The notes: generated from the letters alone by a model not told the origin. Positions 1 to 5,399 are shown, numbered from the stretch's first letter. The stretch is DNA of 5,399 nt from Sulfurimonas sp. (GCA_026987995.1 JALSMC010000310.1:1-5399), one strand, 5' to 3'. Program-made: numbers and translations.

Positions 1-133
1 CAATAGTTCCACCAAAGAACTTACTCGTACTCACTGCTGTGTAAAAGTCACCCTCTTTACCGATATTTTTATAAGTCGCATAGTAACCATCTTCACCATA
101 TAACCACTCTGTCATATACTCGCTAAATTTCAA
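1..133 (-). CDS. MidA/NDUFAF7-family SAM-dependent methyltransferase, N-terminal part only (runs off the window)
   Basis: Reading the minus strand from a TTG at 133 gives 44 codons with no stop before the window edge. The visible peptide starts (M)KFSEYMTEWLYGEDGYY and continues with GDFYTAVS and FFGG. This matches the N-terminus of the MidA/NDUFAF7 (DUF185, COG1565) methyltransferases, where a 'YM..LY....GYY' stretch and 'GDF.T....S.FFG' precede the SAM-binding domain. The mitochondrial homologue methylates a complex I subunit during assembly; the bacterial role is less certain. TTG is chosen because an in-frame TAA lies 30 nt upstream, no in-frame ATG or GTG comes in between, and AAAGGA sits 7 nt upstream. 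It is the last visible gene of the minus-strand operon, 52 nt after the tolC-like stop. The catalytic domain lies outside the window, so the family is fairly sure and the substrate is not. Confidence 0.8.
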   Translation of the reverse strand, partial: MKFSEYMTEWLYGEDGYYATYKNIGKEGDFYTAVSTSKFFGGTI

Positions 134-140
134 ATTATTT

Positions 141-146
141 TCCTTT
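141..146 (-). promoter_or_regulatory. Ribosome-binding site of the midA-like gene (AAAGGA)
   Basis: On the minus strand AAAGGA ends 7 nt before the TTG start at 133. It decides the start codon, because no ATG is available in frame. It directly abuts the palindrome TCGTACGA (146-153) and so appears to be carried by the repeat-like element next to it. Confidence 0.7.
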
Positions 147-192
147 CGTACGATTCGGCATTTAGTGCCTCACTTGCATTGGACTTTAGTCC
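141..192 (-). repeat. Compact intergenic element: two CTAAA-loop mini-hairpins, an 8-bp palindrome and a Shine-Dalgarno
   Basis: Read on the minus strand, the spacer between the tolC-like gene and midA contains three small dyads in a row. GGAC-TAAA-GTCC (181-192) contains the TAA stop of the tolC-like gene. GGCA-CTAAA-TGCC (157-169) follows, then the perfect palindrome TCGTACGA (146-153), which leads straight into AAAGGA. The two hairpins look like variants of one unit: AGG, then ACTAAA, then the complementary arm (TCC or TGCC), then AAT or GAAT, with the stems changed in a paired way. The stems are only 4 to 5 bp and no U-run follows, so this is not a standard intrinsic terminator. It could be a REP/BIME-like intergenic repeat, an RNA-processing site or a translation-control hairpin. 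Whether it recurs in the genome cannot be seen here. Confidence 0.5.
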
Positions 193-1406
193 TGATTTAC
201 ATACATTTCATATAGAGTAAGTAACTCTAACTGCTTATCTATTTCAAATATCTTAGAGTCAATGACTTGAATCTCAAAGGAATTTTTTAGAGTATCTACA
301 TCATACTGCGTTTTATATCCTGCTAAAAATAGCTTCTGAGTATCATCTAAAAGCTTTTTATAAATCGCCATACTCTCATTGCTAATTTTTATTTTATTGT
401 CAACATTATCTATATTGTGTAAAACTTGAGAAAAAAGTGCTGTTAGCTCTCTTTGTTTATCTTTTCTGACTACTTTTGATTTTAAATAGTCAATTTTTAC
501 AGACTCTATACTTCTAAAGGTATTTATATCTAGTGGCATATTGACTCTAAATCCATAATCATAATAATCACTCGTATCATTGATTATAGTAGTTCCACCA
601 AAGAAACGGTCGCTATTATTCCAGCTATAACCAGCTGTTAAACTCACTTGTGGTAGATACTTTGCAATTGTTACATTTTTATAATAACTATTTTTCTCTA
701 TCTCAGCTTCATTTTGTTTTAAAACAATATTATGCTTTAAAAAGGCATCCATACTTATGAGTGCTAAGGTAGGAATTTTTGCACTTTCATAAGAGAGGTC
801 ACTTAAAACACTAAACTGGTTAATTAACTTCTCTTTAGCTGTTTGAATATCAAAAATAGCTTGTTTAGCAACATTTACAGCGATTACCGCATCATCTAAG
901 AAACCTGAGTCTAACTGTCCATTGAGATACTGTTGTGTTTTTTGTTCTAAATTGATTTGGGCATTTAAGATTTGTAGCTTTTGAGCTTCTTCTCGTAGTT
1001 GGGATTGTTTAAGCTGCATTAAAATACTCACAGTATCTTTAATCATTTTACGTTTTGCCACATCAGTAGTGTAGTCAGAATAAAGTTTACTCGCATTTGC
1101 AAACTTTATACCGTAAATGATACCACCACTTTGAAATATTGGCTGATCCATACGAATAGCTGCACTTTGACTTACAAGTTCTTCACTCGTAGGCTTACTT
1201 CGTGAGTATTTATAATTTAATTGTAGTGGAGCTATCCACGAGTCACGAAGGATTGAACCCTCCGCCTCATTTTTTTCATAGTCATACTTAAACTGCTCTT
1301 TTTTTAGCTCAGAGATATATGCATCTAAACTTGCATTGTTCTCATTTGCATTAAGTGTAAGACTAAAGCCCAGAAACAGCAGTAGTGAGAGCTTTAAAAC
1401 CTTCAT
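186..1406 (-). CDS. TolC-family outer-membrane efflux protein
   Basis: This 406-residue protein is probably the outer-membrane channel of a tripartite efflux or type I secretion system, forming a trimeric beta-barrel with a periplasmic alpha-helical tunnel. Residues 1-20 form a Sec signal peptide (Lys-rich start, Leu-rich core, small residues ending in NANA) with no lipobox Cys, so it is not a lipoprotein of the OprM type. The TolC duplication is visible: barrel segments near 57-105 (aromatic and alternating, with DQPIFQSGG) and 250-300 (LPQVSLTAGYSW, FRVNMPLD), each followed by long coiled-coil helices (about 105-200 and 300-405). It is slightly shorter than typical TolC proteins. The ATG at 1406 lies inside argD, giving a 44-nt overlap; the signal peptide and an AGAGGA 5 nt upstream support it. 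The likely partner is the adaptor at 4327-5127; no pump is in the window. Substrate unknown. Confidence 0.85.
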   Translation of the reverse strand: MKVLKLSLLLFLGFSLTLNANENNASLDAYISELKKEQFKYDYEKNEAEGSILRDSWIAPLQLNYKYSRSKPTSEELVSQSAAIRMDQPIFQSGGIIYGIKFANASKLYSDYTTDVAKRKMIKDTVSILMQLKQSQLREEAQKLQILNAQINLEQKTQQYLNGQLDSGFLDDAVIAVNVAKQAIFDIQTAKEKLINQFSVLSDLSYESAKIPTLALISMDAFLKHNIVLKQNEAEIEKNSYYKNVTIAKYLPQVSLTAGYSWNNSDRFFGGTTIINDTSDYYDYGFRVNMPLDINTFRSIESVKIDYLKSKVVRKDKQRELTALFSQVLHNIDNVDNKIKISNESMAIYKKLLDDTQKLFLAGYKTQYDVDTLKNSFEIQVIDSKIFEIDKQLELLTLYEMYVNQD

Positions 1407-2544
1407 CGATTTCCTCTTTTGTAATTGTTAATGGCGGTAAAAATCTCAAAGTATTTCTTCCAGCACGTAGAACCATAACTCCACTCTCTTTTGCATTAGT
1501 CATAATAGCACCGAGTGTATCGGCATCTTTAACTCGAAGACCACACATCATACCTATACCTACTTTTTGAGTAAATAGTTTTTTATTAGCTTGATAAAAA
1601 TCATTTAAAACTTCATTAAAATACAGAGATGTTTTTGTTAGTTCTCCACTTTGTTTTAATTCATTTAAGATCTCTACAACACTGCAAACAGCACTTGAAC
1701 TAAGATAGTTACCACCAAAAGTAGAACCATGATCGCCTTGGCTCAGAACATTTTTAAGTGAAGTCATAACGATTCCAACAGGAACACCACCACCTACTCC
1801 TTTTGCTAAAGTAATTATCTCAGGAGTAATACCATACACTTGAGAAGCAGTAAACTCACCTGTTCTATATCCACCTGTTTGTACTTCATCTATTATAAGA
1901 GGAATATGCTTAGACTTGAGCAGTTTTTCTAAAGCTTGAATTTGTGCTTTGTCCTGTGGCTCAACACCACCTTCTCCTTGTATAAGTTCTATCATAACAG
2001 CTGCTGTATGGTCATCTAAAAGAGCTTCTATCGAGTTTATATCATCAGCATATACAAAACCGTCAGGAAAAGGACCAAAGTAGTTATGCATAGCCTCTTG
2101 ACCCGTTGCTTTTACAGTAGTGATTGTTCGTCCATGAAAAGAGTGCTTAAGTGTAATGATTTTATAGCGTTTAATCTCACCATCGCGTTCGCCATGTTTT
2201 CTAGCTATCTTAATAGCACCCTCATTGGCTTCAGCACCAGAGTTTCCAAAAAAGCATGCCATATCATAGCCACTCGCATTTACAACAGCCTCGGCAGCCT
2301 TTGCTTGAGGTGCAATATGATAAAGGTTTGAGGTATGTGTAATATTTGATATCTGCTCACATATTGCTGCATTGACTCTCGCATTAGCATGGCCAACACT
2401 TACAACACCTATACCTGAAGTAAAGTCAATATACTTTTTTCCCTCAGTATCTGTTAAAGTCGCATTATCACCACTAACAAATTCAATATCGCCACGTCCA
2501 TAAGTCTGTAGTATATATTTTTTATCTAATTCTTTTGTAATCAT
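1363..2544 (-). CDS. argD: Acetylornithine aminotransferase (class III, PLP-dependent)
   Basis: The 393-residue protein is a full-length class III aminotransferase. ArgD converts N-acetylglutamate semialdehyde and glutamate to N-acetylornithine and 2-oxoglutarate in cytoplasmic arginine synthesis (EC 2.6.1.11). Many ArgD enzymes also act as succinyl-diaminopimelate aminotransferase in lysine synthesis. Visible motifs are GNSGAEANE at 100-108 (PLP phosphate region), HSFHGRT at 134-140, IELIQGEGG at 185-193, IDEVQTG at 218-224 with the PLP-pyridine Asp219, the Schiff-base Lys248 in LAKGVGGGVP, GDHGSTFGGN at 270-279, and the C-terminal RFLPPL at 367-372. GDHGSTFGGN favours ArgD over GABA or ornithine aminotransferases. 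The ATG at 2544 has TTAGGA 6 nt upstream. The gene starts 14 nt after the oxidoreductase stop and its last 44 nt overlap the tolC-like start. No other arg gene is in the window, so exact substrate preference is inferred. Confidence 0.9.
   Translation of the reverse strand: MITKELDKKYILQTYGRGDIEFVSGDNATLTDTEGKKYIDFTSGIGVVSVGHANARVNAAICEQISNITHTSNLYHIAPQAKAAEAVVNASGYDMACFFGNSGAEANEGAIKIARKHGERDGEIKRYKIITLKHSFHGRTITTVKATGQEAMHNYFGPFPDGFVYADDINSIEALLDDHTAAVMIELIQGEGGVEPQDKAQIQALEKLLKSKHIPLIIDEVQTGGYRTGEFTASQVYGITPEIITLAKGVGGGVPVGIVMTSLKNVLSQGDHGSTFGGNYLSSSAVCSVVEILNELKQSGELTKTSLYFNEVLNDFYQANKKLFTQKVGIGMMCGLRVKDADTLGAIMTNAKESGVMVLRAGRNTLRFLPPLTITKEEIDEGFKALTTAVSGL
1412..1417 (-). promoter_or_regulatory. 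Ribosome-binding site of the tolC-like gene inside argD (AGAGGA)
   Basis: AGAGGA on the minus strand ends 5 nt before the ATG at 1406 and lies inside the argD codons for KEEIDE. It supports a start of the tolC-like gene within argD and suggests that translation of the two genes is coupled. Confidence 0.7.
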
Positions 2545-2550
2545 ATTTTT

Positions 2551-2556
2551 TCCTAA
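2551..2556 (-). promoter_or_regulatory. Ribosome-binding site of argD (TTAGGA)
   Basis: TTAGGA ends 6 nt before the argD ATG at 2544. It fills part of the 14-nt gap after the oxidoreductase stop codon, leaving no room for a promoter or terminator between the two genes. Confidence 0.65.
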
Positions 2557-2558
2557 TT

Positions 2559-4325
2559 TTACTTATTTTCTTCTGCATTTATAAAAACTTCCAATTCTTG
2601 AAAAGCTGCTGAATTTCCCTCATAAGAGTGCAGTGCAGATGTAAGGTTATTCACTCCACGAGTGCCACTATATATTAGGACACAATCTTTCCTAATATCA
2701 TCATTATGTTTCACTTTTAACATTACACTTCCTATGCTCGAACTAATTTTCACTTCTTCACCTTCACCATAACCTAAATCGCTATGGAGATAAATAAACT
2801 CTTCTCGAATAAACTGTGAATTCAAACTTTTAGGACTTTTTGGCGTAATCAAAGAGAATTCACTTCTTACTTTTTTTACTTTATCTTTATTCTTACTCAT
2901 AACAATTTTATTTAGCTTTTTGTCAACTTCTATCTCTTCTAAAAAAAGAAACTCTCCATCATCTGTGTCAAAACCATCTTGGTAAGGGATATCTTCTCTA
3001 CCTTTTACAACACCATCTTCAGCAAAACTTTCAAAATATGTTAAATACTTTTTTTCTTCTTCTATCTCTATTGCAAACTCTCTACACAGATAAGCACTTA
3101 AATCATATTCGCTTATTCCTATGTCACTCTGTATCTGCTTTTGCATAGGTAAAATTGCATGATGCGAATATGAAGTTCGTATGTCATCTTTTTCTAAAAA
3201 AGTCTTAGCAGGAATAATCAAATCTGCAACTGCACTTGTCTCATTTTCATAAAGACCAAAATAAACTACATTCTGAGTCTGCTCAACTGCCTTTTGTACC
3301 CTTAAAGAGTCTGGCATTTGAGCAAGAGGATTTGCCCCTTGAATAAATACTGTTTTATATGCATCAAATGCCGTATCAACTACTGAAACTCGTTTTGCTT
3401 TAGTCGTAAATAGTGATTGTATATTCTCTTTAGAGTTTCCTAAATAAGCCACCCCACAGCCCTCTTTTCCAAACAACCCAAGAACTGCAGCAAAAGTATC
3501 AATAGCACGTAGGACATCTCCACCATCCCTATATTTTTGAATACCTATACCACACACTATAGCGACTTTTTTATTATTTACATACTCAAGGATTTTTTCT
3601 ATATCGCCTAAACTTACGCCCATATTATCGAGTGTCGACTTTTCACGAATTGTTTGTGTCAACTCATAGTACTCCTCAAACTCACTTGCAAACTCTGTAT
3701 CGTTATCATCATTAATATATAAGAACCTACAAAGAAGCATAGCAAGATATGCATCAGTATGGGGTTTAATTTGAATAAATAAATCCGCTGTTTTAGCTAT
3801 TTGTGTTTTAAGCGGATCAATAACGATTATAGTTTTACCTTTAAGTGCAGGCAATAAGTGAGATGAAGTAGTATGCGGGTTTCTTCCCCATAGTATTACA
3901 ACTTCAGATTTCTCTATTTGAGATAGTGGCATGTTTTTATTTGAACCACGACCCTCTAGTATGCCAGCTTCTCCTGCTCCATCACATAGAGTACCGTCTG
4001 TTAAGACAGCTCCATATTGAGCGAAAAAATGTTCAGTAACATCCTGCATCAATCCGAAATTTCCATGACCTTTATAGTGTAGCACTCTACTTGTTGGAGA
4101 ACCTTTTAAAATTTCTTTTAACTTTAAAAGTGCCTCACTCATACTGATTTTTTTACCTTTATATCTTGGTGAATTTATTCTTTTTACCGTTTCATACTTG
4201 TTGAGATGTGGACATAAAAAACCTTTTGTATGCCCTTCTTTTGTAGCTTGGATTTTTTCATCCTTATACACAATACTGCATGCATCATAGCAATCAAGAG
4301 GACAGGCTGTTATATTATTGTTCAT
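2559..4325 (-). CDS. Molybdopterin (Mo/W-bis-MGD) oxidoreductase, cytoplasmic, substrate unknown
   Basis: The 588-residue protein belongs to the DMSO reductase/formate dehydrogenase superfamily (COG0243). The N-terminal [4Fe-4S] motif is Cys8-x3-Cys12-x3-Cys16-x21-Cys38 (CPLDCYDAC, then GFLCP). Cys114 in DGTLCDGAGEAG occupies the place where DMSO reductase has its Ser metal ligand, so a Cys-ligated Mo or W is predicted. Cofactor-binding stretches include ILWGRNPHTTSSH (144-156), IDP (169-171), QGANPLAQMP (329-338) and DLIIPAKTFLEKDD (368-381). The molydop-binding C-terminal domain spans roughly 487-585, with YSGTRGVNNLTS and GNSAAFQELEV. There is no Tat signal or membrane segment, so it should act in the cytoplasm. 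It is somewhat shorter than the 650-750 residues common in the family, with a charged linker near 420-488. The start follows the adaptor stop by 1 nt (TAACATG) with only a weak Shine-Dalgarno, implying coupled translation. No partner subunit is nearby; the reaction is unknown. Confidence 0.85.
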   Translation of the reverse strand: MNNNITACPLDCYDACSIVYKDEKIQATKEGHTKGFLCPHLNKYETVKRINSPRYKGKKISMSEALLKLKEILKGSPTSRVLHYKGHGNFGLMQDVTEHFFAQYGAVLTDGTLCDGAGEAGILEGRGSNKNMPLSQIEKSEVVILWGRNPHTTSSHLLPALKGKTIIVIDPLKTQIAKTADLFIQIKPHTDAYLAMLLCRFLYINDDNDTEFASEFEEYYELTQTIREKSTLDNMGVSLGDIEKILEYVNNKKVAIVCGIGIQKYRDGGDVLRAIDTFAAVLGLFGKEGCGVAYLGNSKENIQSLFTTKAKRVSVVDTAFDAYKTVFIQGANPLAQMPDSLRVQKAVEQTQNVVYFGLYENETSAVADLIIPAKTFLEKDDIRTSYSHHAILPMQKQIQSDIGISEYDLSAYLCREFAIEIEEEKKYLTYFESFAEDGVVKGREDIPYQDGFDTDDGEFLFLEEIEVDKKLNKIVMSKNKDKVKKVRSEFSLITPKSPKSLNSQFIREEFIYLHSDLGYGEGEEVKISSSIGSVMLKVKHNDDIRKDCVLIYSGTRGVNNLTSALHSYEGNSAAFQELEVFINAEENK

Positions 4326-4326
4326 G

Positions 4327-5127
4327 TTATTTTTTTCTTAGTTCAACTTTTGCAAGTTTTGAAAATATTTTTGGTGCTTTTATAATTATTTGTGCTTTGT
4401 ATTTTGATATGTTTTTACTATCTGCAATATTTAACAACCTATCAATTTTATAAGCTGTTTTTTTACCATTTATGTAAATAAGACTACTTTTAGCACTTTG
4501 TACATCTTCTTCATTAAGATAAATTGTCAAAATAGCGCGTTTAGTGTCCATTATAGTTGCGAGTGCTGCACCTTTGTTAACAACTTCTCCTACTTTTACT
4601 TCTAAAGAGTAGAGCTTAAAACCTTTAGCACTTAAAGATTTATCGTTTATACTTCGCAAAAGTTGCTTTTTACGTAACTCTAAATCTGCCACTTGAGTTT
4701 TAAGTGTATTTATCTCTTTTTGTGTGCCTAAAGAAGAGTTTTCACTATTTACTAAATCATAAAACTCTTTATCTTTTTCTACACTTGATTTAATCTTTAG
4801 TTTTTTAACTCGTTCATAATTAAGACGTTTTTTTTCTAAAGAAATATTTAAATTTGAAACAATATTTTCATTCAACTTAACAGTTTCTTTCAAGTATTCA
4901 AGTTTTTCATTTGTATATTTTAGTTCATCTTTATCAAGCTTCGCATCTATGCGTAAATAAGGCTTAGCTGAGAGTGTTCGACCAAGCATATTTTCATTTG
5001 CAACTAGCACAACACCCGTAACATTAGATGCGATTTTACGCACCTCATAGGGTTCAATTTTAGAATAATAGACATTTGCACTTAGACTCATAACACTAAC
5101 TATTAAAAGGGGTAATAATTTCATCAT
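4327..5127 (-). CDS. Short periplasmic adaptor (HlyD/AcrA-type membrane fusion protein) of an efflux system
   Basis: This 266-residue protein is probably the periplasmic adaptor linking an inner-membrane pump to a TolC channel. Residues 1-17 form a signal peptide ending in SLSA with no lipobox Cys, so the mature protein appears soluble or only pump-bound. The domain order fits the family: a first lipoyl half near 31-61 (SNVTGVVL, YLRID), an alpha-hairpin coiled coil at about 65-165, a second lipoyl half near 170-196 (LEVKVGEVVNKGAALATI), then a short beta-barrel near 197-252. It stops there, so most of the membrane-proximal domain of standard 350-400-residue adaptors is missing. The hairpin tip reads RVKKLKIKSSVEKD and resembles the RND adaptor TolC-docking motif, with Glu where Ser is usual. 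Two ATGs start it (5127 and 5124), without a good Shine-Dalgarno. It is the first gene of the minus-strand operon; its natural partner is the TolC-like gene two genes downstream. Confidence 0.75.
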   Translation of the reverse strand: MMKLLPLLIVSVMSLSANVYYSKIEPYEVRKIASNVTGVVLVANENMLGRTLSAKPYLRIDAKLDKDELKYTNEKLEYLKETVKLNENIVSNLNISLEKKRLNYERVKKLKIKSSVEKDKEFYDLVNSENSSLGTQKEINTLKTQVADLELRKKQLLRSINDKSLSAKGFKLYSLEVKVGEVVNKGAALATIMDTKRAILTIYLNEEDVQSAKSSLIYINGKKTAYKIDRLLNIADSKNISKYKAQIIIKAPKIFSKLAKVELRKK

Positions 5128-5171
5128 TTTTTATTCTATCATTACATTATTAATATTCAAGAACAATTCAT

Positions 5172-5188
5172 TTATTTTTTGGTATTAT
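5172..5188 (+). promoter_or_regulatory. Likely sigma-70 promoter of cheV
   Basis: A T-rich run (TTATTTTTTGG) leads directly into TATTAT (5183-5188), one mismatch from TATAAT. Campylobacterota sigma-70 promoters typically have a T-rich stretch just upstream of the -10 and no conserved -35, which is what is seen here. Transcription would start around 5195, leaving a leader of roughly 20-25 nt. No sigma-54 or sigma-28 flagellar promoter pattern is visible. Confidence 0.5.
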
Positions 5189-5198
5189 TAGCTAATAA
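5185..5198. promoter_or_regulatory. Perfect 14-bp palindrome TTATTAGCTAATAA, possible operator
   Basis: The sequence equals its own reverse complement over 14 bp. It overlaps the cheV -10 and the predicted start of transcription. Its placement would suit a dimeric repressor, but the palindrome is AT-rich and no second copy is seen in the window, so chance is a real alternative. Confidence 0.25.
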
Positions 5199-5204
5199 AC
5201 GATC

Positions 5205-5209
5205 AAAGG
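5205..5209 (+). promoter_or_regulatory. Ribosome-binding site of cheV (AAAGG)
   Basis: AAAGGG (5205-5210) lies about 7-8 nt before the ATG at 5218, normal Shine-Dalgarno spacing, and fixes the cheV start. Confidence 0.65.
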
Positions 5210-5217
5210 GAATTTTA

Positions 5218-5399
5218 ATGTCTGTATTAGATAATGTTGACGCGGCAACGAACCTGGCAAAAAACAATGAGTTGCAACTGTTGGTGTTTCGTATTAACGA
5301 TAAAAAAGGCTCTGCATATTACGCTATAAATGTTTTTAAAACTCGTGAAGTTGTTGAATCTAAAAATCATTTTCTAACACAAATCCCATCTGCTGACCC
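5218..5399 (+). CDS. cheV: CheV-type chemotaxis coupling protein, N-terminal part only (runs off the window)
   Basis: An open frame from the ATG at 5218 runs to the window end (60 complete codons). It begins MSVLDNVDAATNLAKNNELQ, followed by LLVFRI, YYAINVFKTREVVE and a final IPSADP. The opening 'LD.VD..T.LA..N.LQLL.F' is characteristic of CheV, and NNELQLL..R together with INVFK.REVV closely resembles my recollection of Helicobacter pylori CheV1. CheV proteins couple chemoreceptors to the CheA kinase through a CheW-like domain and carry a C-terminal phosphorylatable receiver domain. Only the start of the CheW-like domain is visible, so a CheW-only protein is not excluded. The gene points away from the efflux/metabolic operon and has its own promoter, so it is unlikely to be functionally linked to it. 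Confidence 0.8.
   Translation, partial: MSVLDNVDAATNLAKNNELQLLVFRINDKKGSAYYAINVFKTREVVESKNHFLTQIPSAD

Larger units (their letters stand above)
5128..5217. promoter_or_regulatory. Divergent intergenic region between the adaptor operon and cheV
   Basis: This 90-nt, very AT-rich region separates two divergently read genes and must hold both promoters unless the adaptor operon is served from elsewhere. The plus-strand promoter is described separately. On the minus strand the best -10 candidate is TGTAAT (5141-5146, five of six bases of TATAAT), which has no recognisable -35 and would leave a leader of only some 5-10 nt before the ATG at 5127. That call is weak. Confidence 0.5.

Noticed and set aside
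181..192. Hairpin GGACTAAAGTCC as an intrinsic terminator of the tolC-like gene
   Set aside because: The stem is only 4-5 bp with no following U-run, and the midA-like gene continues 52 nt downstream on the same strand with only a ribosome-binding site in between.
4..605. A 16-bp exact direct repeat, TAGTTCCACCAAAGAA, at 4-19 and 590-605
   Set aside because: Both copies encode FFGGT on the minus strand, in midA and in the tolC-like gene. FFGG is a family-conserved motif in MidA, so the match is explained by the same short peptide with similar codon use and not by a mobile or regulatory repeat.
1385..1570. Plus-strand open frame of 61 codons
   Set aside because: It lies antisense within argD and the tolC-like start, whose proteins have clear family motifs. 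It shows no ribosome-binding site or domain, so it is a shadow frame.
2086..2331. Plus-strand open frame of 81 codons
   Set aside because: It is antisense to the conserved core of argD (GNSGAEANE and HSFHGRT region). The composition is that of a complement reading, with no recognisable family.
4327..4336. A7 slippery run at the end of the adaptor gene, one codon before its stop, suggesting a programmed frameshift or phase variation into the oxidoreductase
   Set aside because: A -1 shift meets TGA after two codons. Only a +1 shift or loss of one A would fuse the genes, and that would join a secreted adaptor to a cytoplasmic enzyme. The oxidoreductase has its own ATG and a complete N-terminal Fe-S motif, so simple reinitiation is the better explanation.
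1..5399. Search by eye for tRNA or rRNA genes, CRISPR arrays, insertion sequences, transposase genes and toxin-antitoxin pairs
   Set aside because: Nearly the whole window is filled by six recognisable protein genes. The only non-coding stretches, 134-185, 2545-2558 and 5128-5217, are too short for, or show no sign of, such elements.

Overview
The window looks like chromosomal DNA of a free-living Campylobacterota (epsilonproteobacterial) species, most likely Sulfurimonas or a close relative. The evidence is the low G+C content, T-rich promoters, densely packed and functionally mixed operons, and the character of the proteins: a CheV N-terminus resembling Helicobacter CheV1, a Campylobacter-like ArgD, and a very short efflux adaptor. 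The assignment rests on recalled family resemblance, not on a search.

Layout. Five genes lie on the minus strand and are read from about 5127 down to position 1: a periplasmic membrane-fusion (adaptor) protein (5127-4327), a cytoplasmic molybdopterin oxidoreductase (4325-2559), an ArgD-type aminotransferase (2544-1363), a TolC-family outer-membrane efflux protein (1406-186), and the first 44 codons of a MidA/NDUFAF7-type methyltransferase (133 to beyond position 1). Gaps are 1 nt, 14 nt, a 44-nt overlap, and 52 nt, with no obvious terminator between genes, so they probably form one transcription unit. On the plus strand a CheV-type chemotaxis gene starts at 5218 and leaves the window. The 90-nt divergent region between cheV and the adaptor gene holds a likely sigma-70 promoter for cheV and a perfect 14-bp palindrome.

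How the genes fit together. The adaptor and the TolC-like protein are plausible partners in one tripartite export system, but two metabolic genes separate them and no inner-membrane pump lies in the window. ArgD would serve arginine (and possibly lysine/diaminopimelate) synthesis. The oxidoreductase has no visible electron-transfer partner and its substrate is unknown. MidA is associated with complex I assembly in eukaryotes. The mixture is typical of scrambled epsilonproteobacterial operons and does not by itself define a pathway.

The least ordinary part is the short spacer between the tolC-like gene and midA. It contains two related mini-hairpins, each built around a CTAAA loop, followed by an 8-bp palindrome that runs into the midA Shine-Dalgarno sequence. 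This resembles a small mobile or repeated intergenic element that supplies the ribosome-binding site. I found no convincing evidence of a new multi-gene defence or mobile system. Apart from the two genes cut by the window edges, no gene appears broken.
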